Shown here one piece after another: positions 40,891 to 49,921 of a DNA stretch of 52,154 nt. The stretch comes from Bacteroidales bacterium. Lineage in GTDB: Bacteria > Bacteroidota > Bacteroidia > Bacteroidales > P3. A program made the translations under genes and the position numbers. The notes under the pieces were generated by a model, which saw nothing but the letters and a program-made list of their open reading frames with translations, searched no databases and was not told the DNA's origin. Location: contig JAFXAA010000037.1 of the NCBI GenBank assembly GCA_017522105.1, positions 1-52,154 on the forward strand, given 5' to 3'. The first letter of the stretch is position 1, and the number at the start of each line of letters is the position of its first letter.

Positions 40891-41610
40891 ATGTATGTTA
40901 GGCTTTTGTGTGGTTCCGTGATGGTTTTGACGCTGTTGCTCTCTGTCCTGCGCACCCATGCCCAGGAGGCTGCGGCGTCGGTCAGGGTGTATTCCACTGT
41001 GGGTCACAACTATTCTGAGGGCGTCTACGGCTCGGTGGCGGCTTGGAGCGACTGGCGCGCCGGCGACGGCCTCGTGGTCAGCGCCGGCGCCGAGGCGTTG
41101 CGCGCCAAGGGGTTCGCCCTCGGTGCGGGCTGGCGCAGCCGCCTGTCGTGCTTCGGCGGCAGGCTGTCGCTCTTCGGGCGCTACCTGTGGCGCCGCCTGG
41201 GGCGCTGGAACACCGACGAGTGCAGCGCCCACACGGGCCTCGCGTGGCGGTCGGGCCGCTGGCAGGCCTCGCTGGGTCTGGCCAGCCGCTTTGCGCGTCC
41301 GGTGCACTCGCGCAGCCAGGAGCGCGCGGCGGGGTGGCTCTTCGAGCCTTTCAACGTCATGTACGAGCTGCAGTACACCCAGCCGCTGGACCACAAAGGT
41401 CTCTGGGAGCTGGCTTTCAGGGTGGCGGACTACGACTGGTTCGTGGCCGACCGCGCCTACCAGCCTCTTTTCTCGTTGGCTGCCAGCCGCAACTTCGGCC
41501 ACGGCCTGACGGCGGCGGCGCGCGCCGTGTGCCAGCCTACTGGCATGCTCTCGCTCAGCGCCAACTACTATCATCTGTTTGTCAACCTCGGAATTGAGAA
41601 GAAATGGTGA
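40891..41610 (+). CDS. Predicted outer-membrane beta-barrel protein of unknown function
   Basis: 239 residues with a signal peptide (VLTLLLSVLRTHAQ). The mature part alternates polar and aromatic or hydrophobic residues in strand-sized stretches (SVRVYSTVGHNYS, LVVSAGAEALRAKGFALGAGWRSRL, RLSLFGRYLWRRLG, MYELQYTQPLDHKGLWELAFRVADYDWF). It ends in strand-like LSANYYHLFVNLGIEKKW, terminating in Trp, as barrel proteins often end in an aromatic. I do not recognise the family. It overlaps the next gene by 7 bp, so both are translationally coupled. Confidence 0.72.
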   Translation: MYVRLLCGSVMVLTLLLSVLRTHAQEAAASVRVYSTVGHNYSEGVYGSVAAWSDWRAGDGLVVSAGAEALRAKGFALGAGWRSRLSCFGGRLSLFGRYLWRRLGRWNTDECSAHTGLAWRSGRWQASLGLASRFARPVHSRSQERAAGWLFEPFNVMYELQYTQPLDHKGLWELAFRVADYDWFVADRAYQPLFSLAASRNFGHGLTAAARAVCQPTGMLSLSANYYHLFVNLGIEKKW

Positions 41611-42467
41611 AGAAGATTGTGCTCATGGCAGCTGTGGCGCTGCTGGCCGCGAGCTGCGACAAGCTCGACCTCGCGGGCTTGCTGATGCCTGCCAGCGCCG
41701 ACGTGGAGAGCCGCGTGAAGGAAAGCCTGGCCCTCAACGATGAGTCGGGGCCGCGGGTGGTCAGCGTGACGTCGGACTCCTACCGCGTCTATGCCTGCGC
41801 CGATGTGCACTGGCTCGATGGCTCGCGCCACCTTGCAGCCTTTGTTGACAGCCTGCGCTCCGACAGCCTTGCCGCCGTGGGTCTGCTCATAGGCGACCTT
41901 GCCGGGCGCCGCGGGGCCATGCCCGCCGTGGCCGCAGCCTTGCGCCGCGACCCTGCCGTGCACCCCTACGCACAGCCCCTGGCCGCCGTGGTGGGCAACC
42001 ATGACCTGTACTTCGGCCAGTGGGAGGACTTCAAGGAGTGTTTCGGCTCGTCTACCTACGCCCTCACCGTGGTCACCCCCAACCACCGCGACCTCTTCCT
42101 GATGCTCGACAGCGGCGGCGGATGCCACGGCCGCACGCAGATGGACTGGCTGCGCGGGCAGCTGGCGCACCGCGCCGAATACCGCCACGTGGTGGTGTGC
42201 ACGCATGTCAACCTTCTGCGCACCGACCTCTCGCAGTTCGTCAGCGGCAACCTGCCCCTTGAGGAGACCTACGAGCTGCTCGACCTGCTGGCTGCCAACG
42301 GCGTGAGCCTATGTCTGCAGGGCCACGACCACCACCGCGACGTGAGCCGCTACGACGGCGTGGAACACCTGACGCTGGACTGTCTGGAAGACGGCGCATC
42401 CAACGCCTCATTCCTTGTCGTCGACCTTGCAGAACGCGTCAACTGGCGCTTTATTTGCAATTTTTAA
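41604..42467 (+). CDS. Metallophosphoesterase lipoprotein
   Basis: 287 residues with lipobox LLAASC. Calcineurin-like metal-binding motifs appear in order: ADVHW (D-x-H), IGDLAGR (GD), VVGNHDLYF (GNHD), VVCTHVNLL (H) and LQGHDHHRD (GHxH). The second half of the motif set is intact, so two-metal phosphoesterase chemistry is likely in the periplasm or at the surface. Substrate unknown. The start lies inside the end of the beta-barrel gene. Confidence 0.88.
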   Translation: MVKKIVLMAAVALLAASCDKLDLAGLLMPASADVESRVKESLALNDESGPRVVSVTSDSYRVYACADVHWLDGSRHLAAFVDSLRSDSLAAVGLLIGDLAGRRGAMPAVAAALRRDPAVHPYAQPLAAVVGNHDLYFGQWEDFKECFGSSTYALTVVTPNHRDLFLMLDSGGGCHGRTQMDWLRGQLAHRAEYRHVVVCTHVNLLRTDLSQFVSGNLPLEETYELLDLLAANGVSLCLQGHDHHRDVSRYDGVEHLTLDCLEDGASNASFLVVDLAERVNWRFICNF

Positions 42468-42501
42468 CACTCGCGCGAGCCTTTATTTTATGAAAAATGC
42501 G

Positions 42502-42509
42502 TATCTTTG
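42502..42509 (+). promoter_or_regulatory. -7 element of the guaA operon
   Basis: TATCTTTG, 22 nt before the guaA ATG. The -33 region is AT-rich without a clean TTTG. Confidence 0.6.
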
Positions 42510-42531
42510 CATTTTAAAATAAAGGTTCGGA

Positions 42532-44058
42532 ATGGATACAATAGTAATATTAGACTTTGGTAGTCAGTATACTCAACTCATAGCGCGCAAAATCCGCGAG
42601 CTTAATGTTTACTGCGAGATTCACCCCTTCGACAAGGTTCCGGCGCTGACTCCGGAGGTCAAAGGCGTTGTTTTCAGCGGCAGCCCCTACAGCTGCAACG
42701 CAGCCGATGCGCCGGTGCCGCAGATGGATGGCATCAAGGGCAAGCTGCCCCTGCTGGCGGTGTGCTACGGGGCCCAGTATCTGGCCAAGTGGGGCGGCGG
42801 ACGCGTGCAGCAGAGCAAGATACGCGAGTATGGCCGCGCCAACCTCTCGTTCATAGACAGCAGCAACCCGCTGATGAAAGACGTGCCCATGGGCAGCCAG
42901 GTGTGGATGAGCCACGGCGACACCATAGAGGAGCTGCCGCAAGGCTACAAGACCATCTGCAGCACTGAAAACGTGCAGTTTGCAGGCTATCAGATAGAAG
43001 GCGAACAGACCTATGCCATACAGTTCCACCCCGAGGTGCACCACTCGGTGGACGGCCCCACCATGCTGCGCAACTTCGTGGTGGGCATCTGCGGCTGCCG
43101 CCAGGAGTGGACGCCGGAGAGCTTCATCGAGACCACGGTGAAGGAACTGCGCGAGAAGGTGGGTGGCGACAAGGTGGTGCTCGGCCTCAGCGGCGGTGTG
43201 GACAGCACCGTGGCCGCTGTGCTGCTCAACCGCGCCATAGGCCACCAGCTGCATTGCATCTTCGTGGACAACGGCTTGCTGCGCAAGAATGAGTTCGAGA
43301 GTGTGCTGGAGAGCTACAAGGACATGGGGCTCAACGTGAAGGGTGTCGACGCCAAGCAGCGCTTCTATGACGTGCTGGCAGGCGTCAAGGACCCCGAGAA
43401 GAAGCGCAAGGGTATAGGCAAGACCTTCATCGACGTCTTCGATGCCGAGGCCAAGCTCATCACCGACGCCAAGTGGCTCGGCCAGGGCACCATTTACCCA
43501 GACGTCATCGAGAGCTCCAGCGTCAAAGGACCTTCGCAGACCATCAAGAGCCACCACAATGTGGGTGGCCTGCCAGACTATATGAAACTCAAGCTCGTGG
43601 AGCCGCTGCGCTCGCTCTTCAAGGACGAGGTGCGCCGCGTGGGCCGCCAGCTGGGCATCAAGGACAGCCTCATCGGGCGCCATCCTTTCCCCGGCCCCGG
43701 CCTGGCAATACGCATACTGAGCGATGTGACGCCCGAAAAGGTGCGCATATTGCAGGAGGTTGACGACATCTTCATACAGGGCTTGCGCGACGCGGGCCTG
43801 TACGACAAGGTGTGGCAGGCCGGCGCCATGCTGCTGCCGGTGCAGAGCGTGGGCGTTATGGGCGACGAGCGCACCTACGAGAGTGTCGTGGCTCTGCGCG
43901 CCGTGGAGAGCGTGGACGGCATGACTGCCGACTGGAGCCACCTGCCATACGACTTCATGGCCAAGGTGAGCAATGAGATTATCAACCGTGTGAAGGGCGT
44001 CAACCGCGTGTGCTACGACATCAGCTCCAAGCCGCCAGCAACCATCGAGTGGGAATAA
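42532..44058 (+). CDS. guaA: GMP synthase (glutamine-hydrolysing)
   Basis: 508 residues. The N-terminal glutaminase domain has the nucleophile Cys in AVCYGAQYL (an Ala replaces the usual Met after Gly) and the His-Glu of FHPEVHH. The ATP pyrophosphatase P-loop is LSGGVDST, and the C-terminal dimerisation domain contains [20 protein letters not shown] and the PFPGPGL loop. It converts XMP to GMP in the cytoplasm. It opens a plus-strand operon; the LysM protein gene starts 11 bp later. Confidence 0.98.
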   Translation: MDTIVILDFGSQYTQLIARKIRELNVYCEIHPFDKVPALTPEVKGVVFSGSPYSCNAADAPVPQMDGIKGKLPLLAVCYGAQYLAKWGGGRVQQSKIREYGRANLSFIDSSNPLMKDVPMGSQVWMSHGDTIEELPQGYKTICSTENVQFAGYQIEGEQTYAIQFHPEVHHSVDGPTMLRNFVVGICGCRQEWTPESFIETTVKELREKVGGDKVVLGLSGGVDSTVAAVLLNRAIGHQLHCIFVDNGLLRKNEFESVLESYKDMGLNVKGVDAKQRFYDVLAGVKDPEKKRKGIGKTFIDVFDAEAKLITDAKWLGQGTIYPDVIESSSVKGPSQTIKSHHNVGGLPDYMKLKLVEPLRSLFKDEVRRVGRQLGIKDSLIGRHPFPGPGLAIRILSDVTPEKVRILQEVDDIFIQGLRDAGLYDKVWQAGAMLLPVQSVGVMGDERTYESVVALRAVESVDGMTADWSHLPYDFMAKVSNEIINRVKGVNRVCYDISSKPPATIEWE

Positions 44059-44069
44059 AAATCGGTAAC

Positions 44070-45635
44070 ATGAAACGTTTTGTCCTGACAATAGTGCTGG
44101 CGATGGCATCGGTGATGGCGTGGACTCAAGCGCCGGGTACCACACCTGTCAAAGTCAGCAACGAAACACAGATGCTGCACGGGCGCAAGTATTACGTGCA
44201 CATCGTGGAGACGGGTCAGACGGTGTACTCCATCTCCAGGGCCTACAAGGTACAGAGCTACGATGCCGTGACGCATGTGGACATACACTTCCTGCATGCA
44301 GGCGACACCGTGTGGCTGCCCTACCGCGGCCAGTTCGGCGACGAGGAACCTGCCGCCGTTGAAAACAGTGCGACACGTAAGCCCTCAGAACAGCAGGGCG
44401 TACGGCCCTCCGGGCGGCCGCAGACCGAGCGCAGTGCCGACCGGCCGCTGCCAGCTGCCACGCCACAGCACGCCAAGCGCACGCCGGAGGCCAAACCTGC
44501 CGCACAAGCCGTGCAGCTGCCGGAGGTGCGCAAGGTGGGTCGTACACTCAAAGTGGCCCTCATGATGCCACTTCACCTCGACCAGATTGACGAGATTTCC
44601 ACCTCTAAATTCGACATTGAGCAGCGTGGCAAGCGCAGCTACCGTCAGTTCGAGTTCATAGAGTTCTACGAGGGCATACAGCTTGCGCTCGAAAAGATGA
44701 CCGCCGAAGGTGTGAGTGTGGAGTTCAATGTGGTGGACGTCAGTGGCAACGACACTGCCCAGGTGAGCGCAAAATTTGCGTCGCACAATGTGGCGGAGAG
44801 CGACGTGCTTATAGCCCTGCTGCTGCGCGAATGCTTCGACAAGGCAGCGGAGTTGGCACGCGATGCCGGCATATATATTGTCAACCCCATGGCCACGCGC
44901 AGCGACATCTGCGCAGACAATCCCTATATGGTGAAGATGCAGCCCTCGACGGCAGGCCTCGTGACCAGGATGCTCAACAACATGAAGGCAGAGCGTCCCG
45001 ATGCGCATCTTTACATCATCCATTCAGGTGCCAAGGCCGAGAAGCCCGTGCTCGACGAGATGAAGCGTCAGCTCGACGAGAGGGGCGACATCAGGTACAC
45101 CCTCTTCAACTGGAGCCAGAGCGCCAAGCTGGCTACGGTGCTGAAGAAGTCGCCTAACGCCAGTGTGGTAAGCCTCTATGACCAGGGCAGGGATCAGAAC
45201 CGCGTCTATGTGGGCAACCTTCTCAACCGTCTCACGTCGCTCAAGCAGGGCACGCCGGTACTCTATACGCTTGGCGACTGGACGCGCGAATATGGCGACG
45301 TGGACTTTAACCAACTGCAAAACCTCAACTACCATACCTTTGCCACGGGCTGGGACATGACCAACGACGTGCATGTGGATTTCCTCAAAGCTTTCCGCAC
45401 GCGCTATGGCAACGAGCCCACAACGCCCCTGGCTGCCACAGGCTACGACCTTACCCTCTATATCGTTGGAGGCTTGCACCGCAAGGGCGCCGACTTCTGG
45501 AAGAACCCCGGCGGCATGGCCGAGGGGCTTACGCAGCCGTTGCACATGGTGCGCAGCGGCGCCGGGCTTGAGAACGACCGCGCCATGCTCTACCGCATGC
45601 AGGAGTTTGTCCTCGTACCTGTATCCTTTAAGTAA
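44070..45635 (+). CDS. LysM domain + periplasmic-binding-like (type 1) lipid-envelope protein
   Basis: 521 residues from the ATG at 44070, with a signal peptide (VLTIVLAMASVMAW). A LysM domain follows (YYVHIVETGQTVYSISRAYKV ... LHAGDTVWLPY), then a Pro/Ala-rich linker, and from about residue 160 a type 1 periplasmic-binding fold (VALMMPLHLDQID, EFIEFYEGIQLALEKM, DVLIALLLRECFDKAAELAR, TFATGWDMTNDVHVDFLKAFRTRYG). This two-part layout recurs in Bacteroidota next to cell-envelope genes. It probably binds peptidoglycan by LysM and holds a ligand or enzyme regulator in the other domain; the ligand is unknown. It lies 13 bp before lpxC. Confidence 0.85.
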   Translation: MKRFVLTIVLAMASVMAWTQAPGTTPVKVSNETQMLHGRKYYVHIVETGQTVYSISRAYKVQSYDAVTHVDIHFLHAGDTVWLPYRGQFGDEEPAAVENSATRKPSEQQGVRPSGRPQTERSADRPLPAATPQHAKRTPEAKPAAQAVQLPEVRKVGRTLKVALMMPLHLDQIDEISTSKFDIEQRGKRSYRQFEFIEFYEGIQLALEKMTAEGVSVEFNVVDVSGNDTAQVSAKFASHNVAESDVLIALLLRECFDKAAELARDAGIYIVNPMATRSDICADNPYMVKMQPSTAGLVTRMLNNMKAERPDAHLYIIHSGAKAEKPVLDEMKRQLDERGDIRYTLFNWSQSAKLATVLKKSPNASVVSLYDQGRDQNRVYVGNLLNRLTSLKQGTPVLYTLGDWTREYGDVDFNQLQNLNYHTFATGWDMTNDVHVDFLKAFRTRYGNEPTTPLAATGYDLTLYIVGGLHRKGADFWKNPGGMAEGLTQPLHMVRSGAGLENDRAMLYRMQEFVLVPVSFK

Positions 45636-45648
45636 GAAAAGAGACTGC

Positions 45649-46569
45649 ATGGAATACCAGAACACGATAAAGAAAGAGTTTCGCCTGACAGGCCCGGGCT
45701 TGCACACAGGCCGCACGGTGACCGTCACCGTCAAGCCTGCCCCGGAGAACTTCGGCATAGCATTCCGTAGAACAGACCACAACAATATAGTGACCCAGCC
45801 CGCATTGGCAAACAATGTGGGCGAGACCTCGCGCGGCACCACCCTCGGCTCGGGCCGCAACTCCATAGCTACCATAGAGCATCTCGTTTCGGCCCTGCAC
45901 GGCTCGCAGGTGGACAATGCCATCATCGAGCTCGACGGTGGAGAGGTGCCCATCATCGACGGGTCGGCGCGTCCCTGGATGCTGCAGCTGAGCCGCGTTG
46001 GTGTGCGGCAACAGCAGGCCGAGCGCAATACCTTCACCATCGCCGAACCGCTGCACTTCGAGTTCGCGAAGACGGGCTCAGTGTTCGACGTGGAGCCTTG
46101 CGACCACTTCGCCGTACATTGCGAGATTGACTTCAAGGACACCGTCATAGGGCACCAGACCGCCGACATGAACGACTTGAGCGAGTATGCTGCAAGCATT
46201 GCACCGTGCCGCACATTCGTCTTCCTGCACGAGGTGGAGCCCCTCCTTCACCTCAACCTCATCAAGGGCGGCAGCCTCGACAATGCGCTGGTCTTTGTGA
46301 ACAAAGAGCTCACCTCCAGGCAGCTCAAGCGTCTGGCCAAGATATTCAACAAGGACGAGAGTCTCTTCAAGGTGCACGACGGGGTGCTCAACACCACGGA
46401 CATCTATTTCCCCAACGAGCCGGCGCGCCACAAGCTGCTCGACTTTGTGGGCGATATACGCCTTGTGGGCATGCCCCTCAACGCAAAATTCAGCATTTAC
46501 AAACCCGGACACAAGGCCAACAATGCCTTTGCCCGCTATCTTATGGATTATATAAAAAAGAATAACTGA
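45649..46569 (+). CDS. lpxC: UDP-3-O-acyl-N-acetylglucosamine deacetylase LpxC (without FabZ)
   Basis: 306 residues, the length of a single-domain LpxC. Zinc and catalytic residues are visible: His in IEHLVSALHG, KGGSLDNALVF, His and Asp in HKLLDFVGDIRLVG, and His in KPGHKANNAFAR. It removes the acetyl group in the committed step of lipid A synthesis. In most Bacteroidota LpxC is fused to FabZ (about 460 residues). Here the protein ends at YLMDYIKKNN and LpxA follows 11 bp later, so no FabZ domain is present. See the finding below. Confidence 0.95.
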   Translation: MEYQNTIKKEFRLTGPGLHTGRTVTVTVKPAPENFGIAFRRTDHNNIVTQPALANNVGETSRGTTLGSGRNSIATIEHLVSALHGSQVDNAIIELDGGEVPIIDGSARPWMLQLSRVGVRQQQAERNTFTIAEPLHFEFAKTGSVFDVEPCDHFAVHCEIDFKDTVIGHQTADMNDLSEYAASIAPCRTFVFLHEVEPLLHLNLIKGGSLDNALVFVNKELTSRQLKRLAKIFNKDESLFKVHDGVLNTTDIYFPNEPARHKLLDFVGDIRLVGMPLNAKFSIYKPGHKANNAFARYLMDYIKKNN

Positions 46570-46580
46570 TACATTACGCT

Positions 46581-47369
46581 ATGGTATTGAATGACATTCA
46601 TCCCGATGCCAAGATAGGCAAGAACGTTACGGTCGGCAATTTCACCACTATCTGTGAGGATGTGGAGATTGGCGACGGCACTTGGATAGCCCCCAATGTG
46701 ACCATCTTCCCCGGTGCACGCATCGGCAAGAACTGCAAGATATTCCCCGGTTCGGTGATTGCTGCCATACCGCAGGACCTGAAGTTCGCGGGCGAGTACA
46801 CCACGGTGGAGATAGGCGACGACAACGTCATACGCGAATGCTGCACCATCAACCGCGGCACCGCCGCCAGCGGCAAGACGGTCATCGGCAGCGGCAACCT
46901 GCTGATGGCCTATGTCCATGTGGCACACGACTGCGTGGTCGGCGACCACTGCGTGCTGGCCAACAACGCCACCCTTGCCGGTCATATCATCCTCGGCGAC
47001 TGGGTGATTCTCGGCGGCAAGACGGCCTGCCTGCAGTTCATCCACATCGGTTCGCACGTCATTACGCAGGGCGGTGCACTCATTGACAAGGATATACCGC
47101 CTTTCGTCAAGGCCGCGCGCTACCCCATACAGTACTGCGGCGTCAATAGCCTCGGCCTCCAGCGCCGTGGCTTCTCGCAGGAGAGCATCAACCGCATCAG
47201 CGACATCTACCGCTACATCTTCGTCAAGGGGCTTACCGTCACCGACGCCGTGGAGCAGGTGAAGGAGCGCTACGGCAACACCGACGAGGGCAAGCAAGTG
47301 CTGGCCTTCATCGGCAGCGCCAACACTGGCCTGATGAGTGGCTTCAAGAGTGTGAGAAAAAGCGAGTAG
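46581..47369 (+). CDS. lpxA: UDP-N-acetylglucosamine acyltransferase LpxA
   Basis: 262 residues. Left-handed beta-helix hexapeptide repeats throughout (IHPDAKIGKNVTVGNF, IGDGTWIAPNVTIFPGARIG). The catalytic His lies in AYVHVAHDCVVGDHC, and IPQDLKF and RECCTINRG are family marks. The C-terminal helical part (about 190-255) completes the protein. It starts lipid A synthesis by acylating UDP-GlcNAc. It ends 1 bp from the stop of the convergent thioesterase gene. Confidence 0.97.
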   Translation: MVLNDIHPDAKIGKNVTVGNFTTICEDVEIGDGTWIAPNVTIFPGARIGKNCKIFPGSVIAAIPQDLKFAGEYTTVEIGDDNVIRECCTINRGTAASGKTVIGSGNLLMAYVHVAHDCVVGDHCVLANNATLAGHIILGDWVILGGKTACLQFIHIGSHVITQGGALIDKDIPPFVKAARYPIQYCGVNSLGLQRRGFSQESINRISDIYRYIFVKGLTVTDAVEQVKERYGNTDEGKQVLAFIGSANTGLMSGFKSVRKSE

Positions 47370-47370
47370 G

Positions 47371-47805
47371 TTACACCCGCATCATAGTGGTCTCGACAAC
47401 GGCAACCGTGCGCTCGCGGAGCGCATCTTTGCTGTTGTCGAGGCTTTCTATTATCGTCTGGTAGAGTGCTGTGGTGCGTCCGTGCTTCAGAGCGTGGCAG
47501 CGTGCCGTGAGGCGTGCACCCAGCGGGGCGGGGGAGAGGTAGTGCACCGTGGCGTCGAGCGACACCCAGTGCAGGTCGCCGCTGCCGAGGCAGTCGCTGT
47601 TGGCGGCAATGGCTGCCGCGAAGTCGGCCAGCGTGTACAGCACGCCACCCATGGCCACGCCGCGAGCGTTGCAGTGCTTGGCGGCGAGCGTGAGGGTGCA
47701 GGCGGCCTCGTGGTCGTCGGCCGAGGCAATTTCTATGCCGGTCAACTCTGTGGCGTAGCGGTCGGCGGCGAACACCGCACGCGCTCTTGCTGTCATGTCG
47801 TTCAT
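47371..47805 (-). CDS. PaaI-type hotdog-fold thioesterase
   Basis: 144 residues from the ATG at 47805, overlapping the HAD gene stop (ATGA). The hotdog helix signature HCNARGVAMGGVLYTLADFAAAIA has the catalytic Asn and Asp, but the usual His-Gly-Gly is Met-Gly-Gly. Strand SLDATVHYLSPAPLGARLTARC matches the PaaI subfamily. It hydrolyses acyl-CoA or similar thioesters; substrate unknown. Confidence 0.87.
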   Translation of the reverse strand: MNDMTARARAVFAADRYATELTGIEIASADDHEAACTLTLAAKHCNARGVAMGGVLYTLADFAAAIAANSDCLGSGDLHWVSLDATVHYLSPAPLGARLTARCHALKHGRTTALYQTIIESLDNSKDALRERTVAVVETTMMRV

Positions 47806-48389
47806 ATTCCCAGGTGTTTGCGCAGGCTGTCGGCGCCGGTGAATACGATGCCCTCCATGCCGAGAGCCTTGGCGGCGGCCACGTTGTCGGGGTTGTCGTC
47901 CACGAAGACGCATTCTTCCGCTTTCAGATGGTAGCGGTCGAGCAGCACGCGGAACAGCCTCGCGTCAGGCTTTATGAACCCTTCGGCGCCGCTCACCACG
48001 TAGCGGTCGATCATCTGCAGTATGCCGAAGCGCTCCCTGGCCGCGGGGAAGGTCTCCATGCTCCAGTTGGTGAGGCCGTAAATCTCATGCCCCCTGTTGC
48101 GGAGGTCGTTGATTACCTCCCTCATGCCCGGCACCTCGTCGGTGAGCATCTCGCGCCACCGCGAGCGGTAGAGTTCTATGGCCTCCGCATACTCTGGCTG
48201 CTTGGCTTTGAGTTCCTCGATACATGCGGCGGTGCTCTCGCCGGCGTCTATGCGGTTTCGCCACGCGGCGTCGCACACATGCCGCAGGAACCACCACGCA
48301 CGCGCCTCGTCGCCGAAGTGCTCGGCGTACACCTTTTCGGGGTGCCACTGCACCAGTACGTTGCCGAAGTCAAAGATGACGTTTTTCAT
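47802..48389 (-). CDS. HAD-superfamily phosphatase, YihX-like
   Basis: 195 residues. Motif I is IFDFGNVLV, with the nucleophile Asp; the second Asp of the common DxD is Gly, as in YihX-like glucose-1-phosphatases. A helical cap (about 15-85) and motifs YGLTNWS (II), GFIKPDARLF (III Lys) and VFVDDNPDNV (IV) follow. Substrate unknown. It lies 25 bp downstream of rfbB; TCAGCCG-type heptads fill the gap. Confidence 0.88.
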   Translation of the reverse strand: MKNVIFDFGNVLVQWHPEKVYAEHFGDEARAWWFLRHVCDAAWRNRIDAGESTAACIEELKAKQPEYAEAIELYRSRWREMLTDEVPGMREVINDLRNRGHEIYGLTNWSMETFPAARERFGILQMIDRYVVSGAEGFIKPDARLFRVLLDRYHLKAEECVFVDDNPDNVAAAKALGMEGIVFTGADSLRKHLGI

Positions 48390-48414
48390 GCAGTCAGCTG
48401 CCGTCAGCCGTCCG

Positions 48415-49545
48415 TCAACGGTTGGCGTACATGTCTTCGTAGTACTTCATGTAGTCGCCGCTGGTGACGTTGTCCATCCACTCCTGGTTGTCGAGGTACC
48501 AGCGCACGGTCTTCTCTATGCCCTCTTCGAACTGCAGGCTCGGCTCCCAGCCCAGCTCGCGCTGCAGCTTGCTGCTGTCGATGGCGTAGCGCATGTCGTG
48601 CCCCGCACGGTCGGTGACGTAGGTGATGAGGTCCATGTCCTGCCCCTCGGGGCGGCCCAGCAGGCGGTCCACGGTGTTGATGACCACCTTTATGATGTCG
48701 ATGTTCTTCCACTCGTTGAAGCCGCCGATGTTGTAGGTCTCGGCGATGGTGCCGCGGTGGAAGATGAGGTCTATGGCGCGGGCGTGGTCCTCGACGTAGA
48801 GCCAGTCGCGCACGTTCTCGCCCTTGCCGTAGACGGGCAGCGGTTTGCGGTGGCGTATGTTGTTGATGAAGAGCGGTATGAGCTTCTCCGGGAACTGGTA
48901 GGGGCCGTAGTTGTTGGAGCAGTTGGTGACGATGGTGGGCATGCCGTAGGTGTCGTGGAAGGCGCGCACGAAGTGGTCGCTGCTGGCCTTGGCGGCACTG
49001 TAGGGGCTGTGGGGCTGGTACTTGAGGTCCTCGGTGAAGAATTTCTCGCCGTAGGCCAGATGGTGCTTGCCGCTGCTGGCTTTCGTCGTAAACGGCGGCT
49101 TGATACCCTCGGGGTGCGTCATCTCCAGGGCGCCGTACACCTCGTCGGTAGAGATGTGGTAGAAGCGCTTGCCTTCCCACTTCTCCGGCAGGCTCTCCCA
49201 GTACAGCTTGGCGGCCTGCAGCATGCTCAGCGTGCCCATGACGTTGGTCTGCGCGAAGGTGAAGGGGTCTTTGATGGAGCGGTCCACATGGCTCTCGGCG
49301 GCCAGGTGGATGATGCCGTCCACGTGTTCGTCCTGCATCAGCTTGTAGACACCGTCGAAGTCGCAGATGTCCATTTTGACGAACTTGTAGTTCGGCTTGT
49401 CCTCCACGTCCTTGAGGTTGGCCAGATTGCCGGCGTAGGTCAGCTTGTCGAGGTTGATTATCTTGTACTGCGGGTACTTGTTGACAAACAGCCGTACCAC
49501 GTGGCTCCCGATAAATCCGGCTCCGCCGGTGATGATGATGTTCAT
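48415..49545 (-). CDS. rfbB: dTDP-glucose 4,6-dehydratase
   Basis: 376 residues. NAD-binding GGAGFIGSHVVR, STDEVYG with the catalytic Asp/Glu, and YSAAKASSDHFVR (Tyr-x3-Lys). NYGPYQFPEKLIPLFI and VRDWLYVEDHARAI are diagnostic for RfbB. A segment of about 30 residues between STDEVYG and YSAAK (EGIKPPFTTK ... FFTEDLKYQ) is slightly longer than in E. coli RmlB and typical for Bacteroides. It makes dTDP-4-keto-6-deoxyglucose for O-antigen or surface sugars. No other rml genes are next to it. Confidence 0.97.
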   Translation of the reverse strand: MNIIITGGAGFIGSHVVRLFVNKYPQYKIINLDKLTYAGNLANLKDVEDKPNYKFVKMDICDFDGVYKLMQDEHVDGIIHLAAESHVDRSIKDPFTFAQTNVMGTLSMLQAAKLYWESLPEKWEGKRFYHISTDEVYGALEMTHPEGIKPPFTTKASSGKHHLAYGEKFFTEDLKYQPHSPYSAAKASSDHFVRAFHDTYGMPTIVTNCSNNYGPYQFPEKLIPLFINNIRHRKPLPVYGKGENVRDWLYVEDHARAIDLIFHRGTIAETYNIGGFNEWKNIDIIKVVINTVDRLLGRPEGQDMDLITYVTDRAGHDMRYAIDSSKLQRELGWEPSLQFEEGIEKTVRWYLDNQEWMDNVTSGDYMKYYEDMYANR

Positions 49546-49603
49546 GTCGCGTTATTATTTTTGCATATCAACGCTACCGCCGCCCTTTTATTGTGCCAAA
49601 AGG

Positions 49604-49611
49604 CAAAAATA
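49604..49611 (-). promoter_or_regulatory. -7 element of the rfbB operon
   Basis: TATTTTTG on the minus strand, about 58 bp before the rfbB start. No clear -33. Confidence 0.4.
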
Positions 49612-49705
49612 CCGCCGTTATTGCCATATTTTGCTGTTATACAGTGTATTGTGTCCTGGTGACTTTCTTTGCGATGTATTTCGTTGACAGTCAGTGTTTT
49701 CAATG

Positions 49706-49826
49706 GAGCCCCTACGGCCCCCCTACGGAGCCCCTACGGCCCCTCTACGGCCGTGGTATTGAAAATCAGCGAGTAAGTGCATTTGAAAGGCCGTAGAAAA
49801 ACCGTAGGAACTCCGTGGCGGGTCGG
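49706..49826. repeat. Intergenic inverted repeat with 11-bp-period arms and 37-nt spacer
   Basis: The left arm is exact 11-mers (GAGCCCCTACG, GCCCCCCTACG, GAGCCCCTACG, GCCCCTCTACG). A spacer follows (49754-49790, AT-rich, GAAAATCAGCGAG). The right arm is the inverse, degenerate (GGCCGTAGAAAAACCGTAGG). It occupies most of the 376-bp gap between rfbB and the M6 protease gene; I see no other feature there except the -7 element. Confidence 0.75.
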
Positions 49827-49921
49827 TGCCGCAGTCCTTGCGGCACGCGGGAAAATTGTTGCCACGGGGCAATAATTTACTGCGAGTGGCGTTTGGAAAT
49901 AATTATTTATACAGCAAAAAC

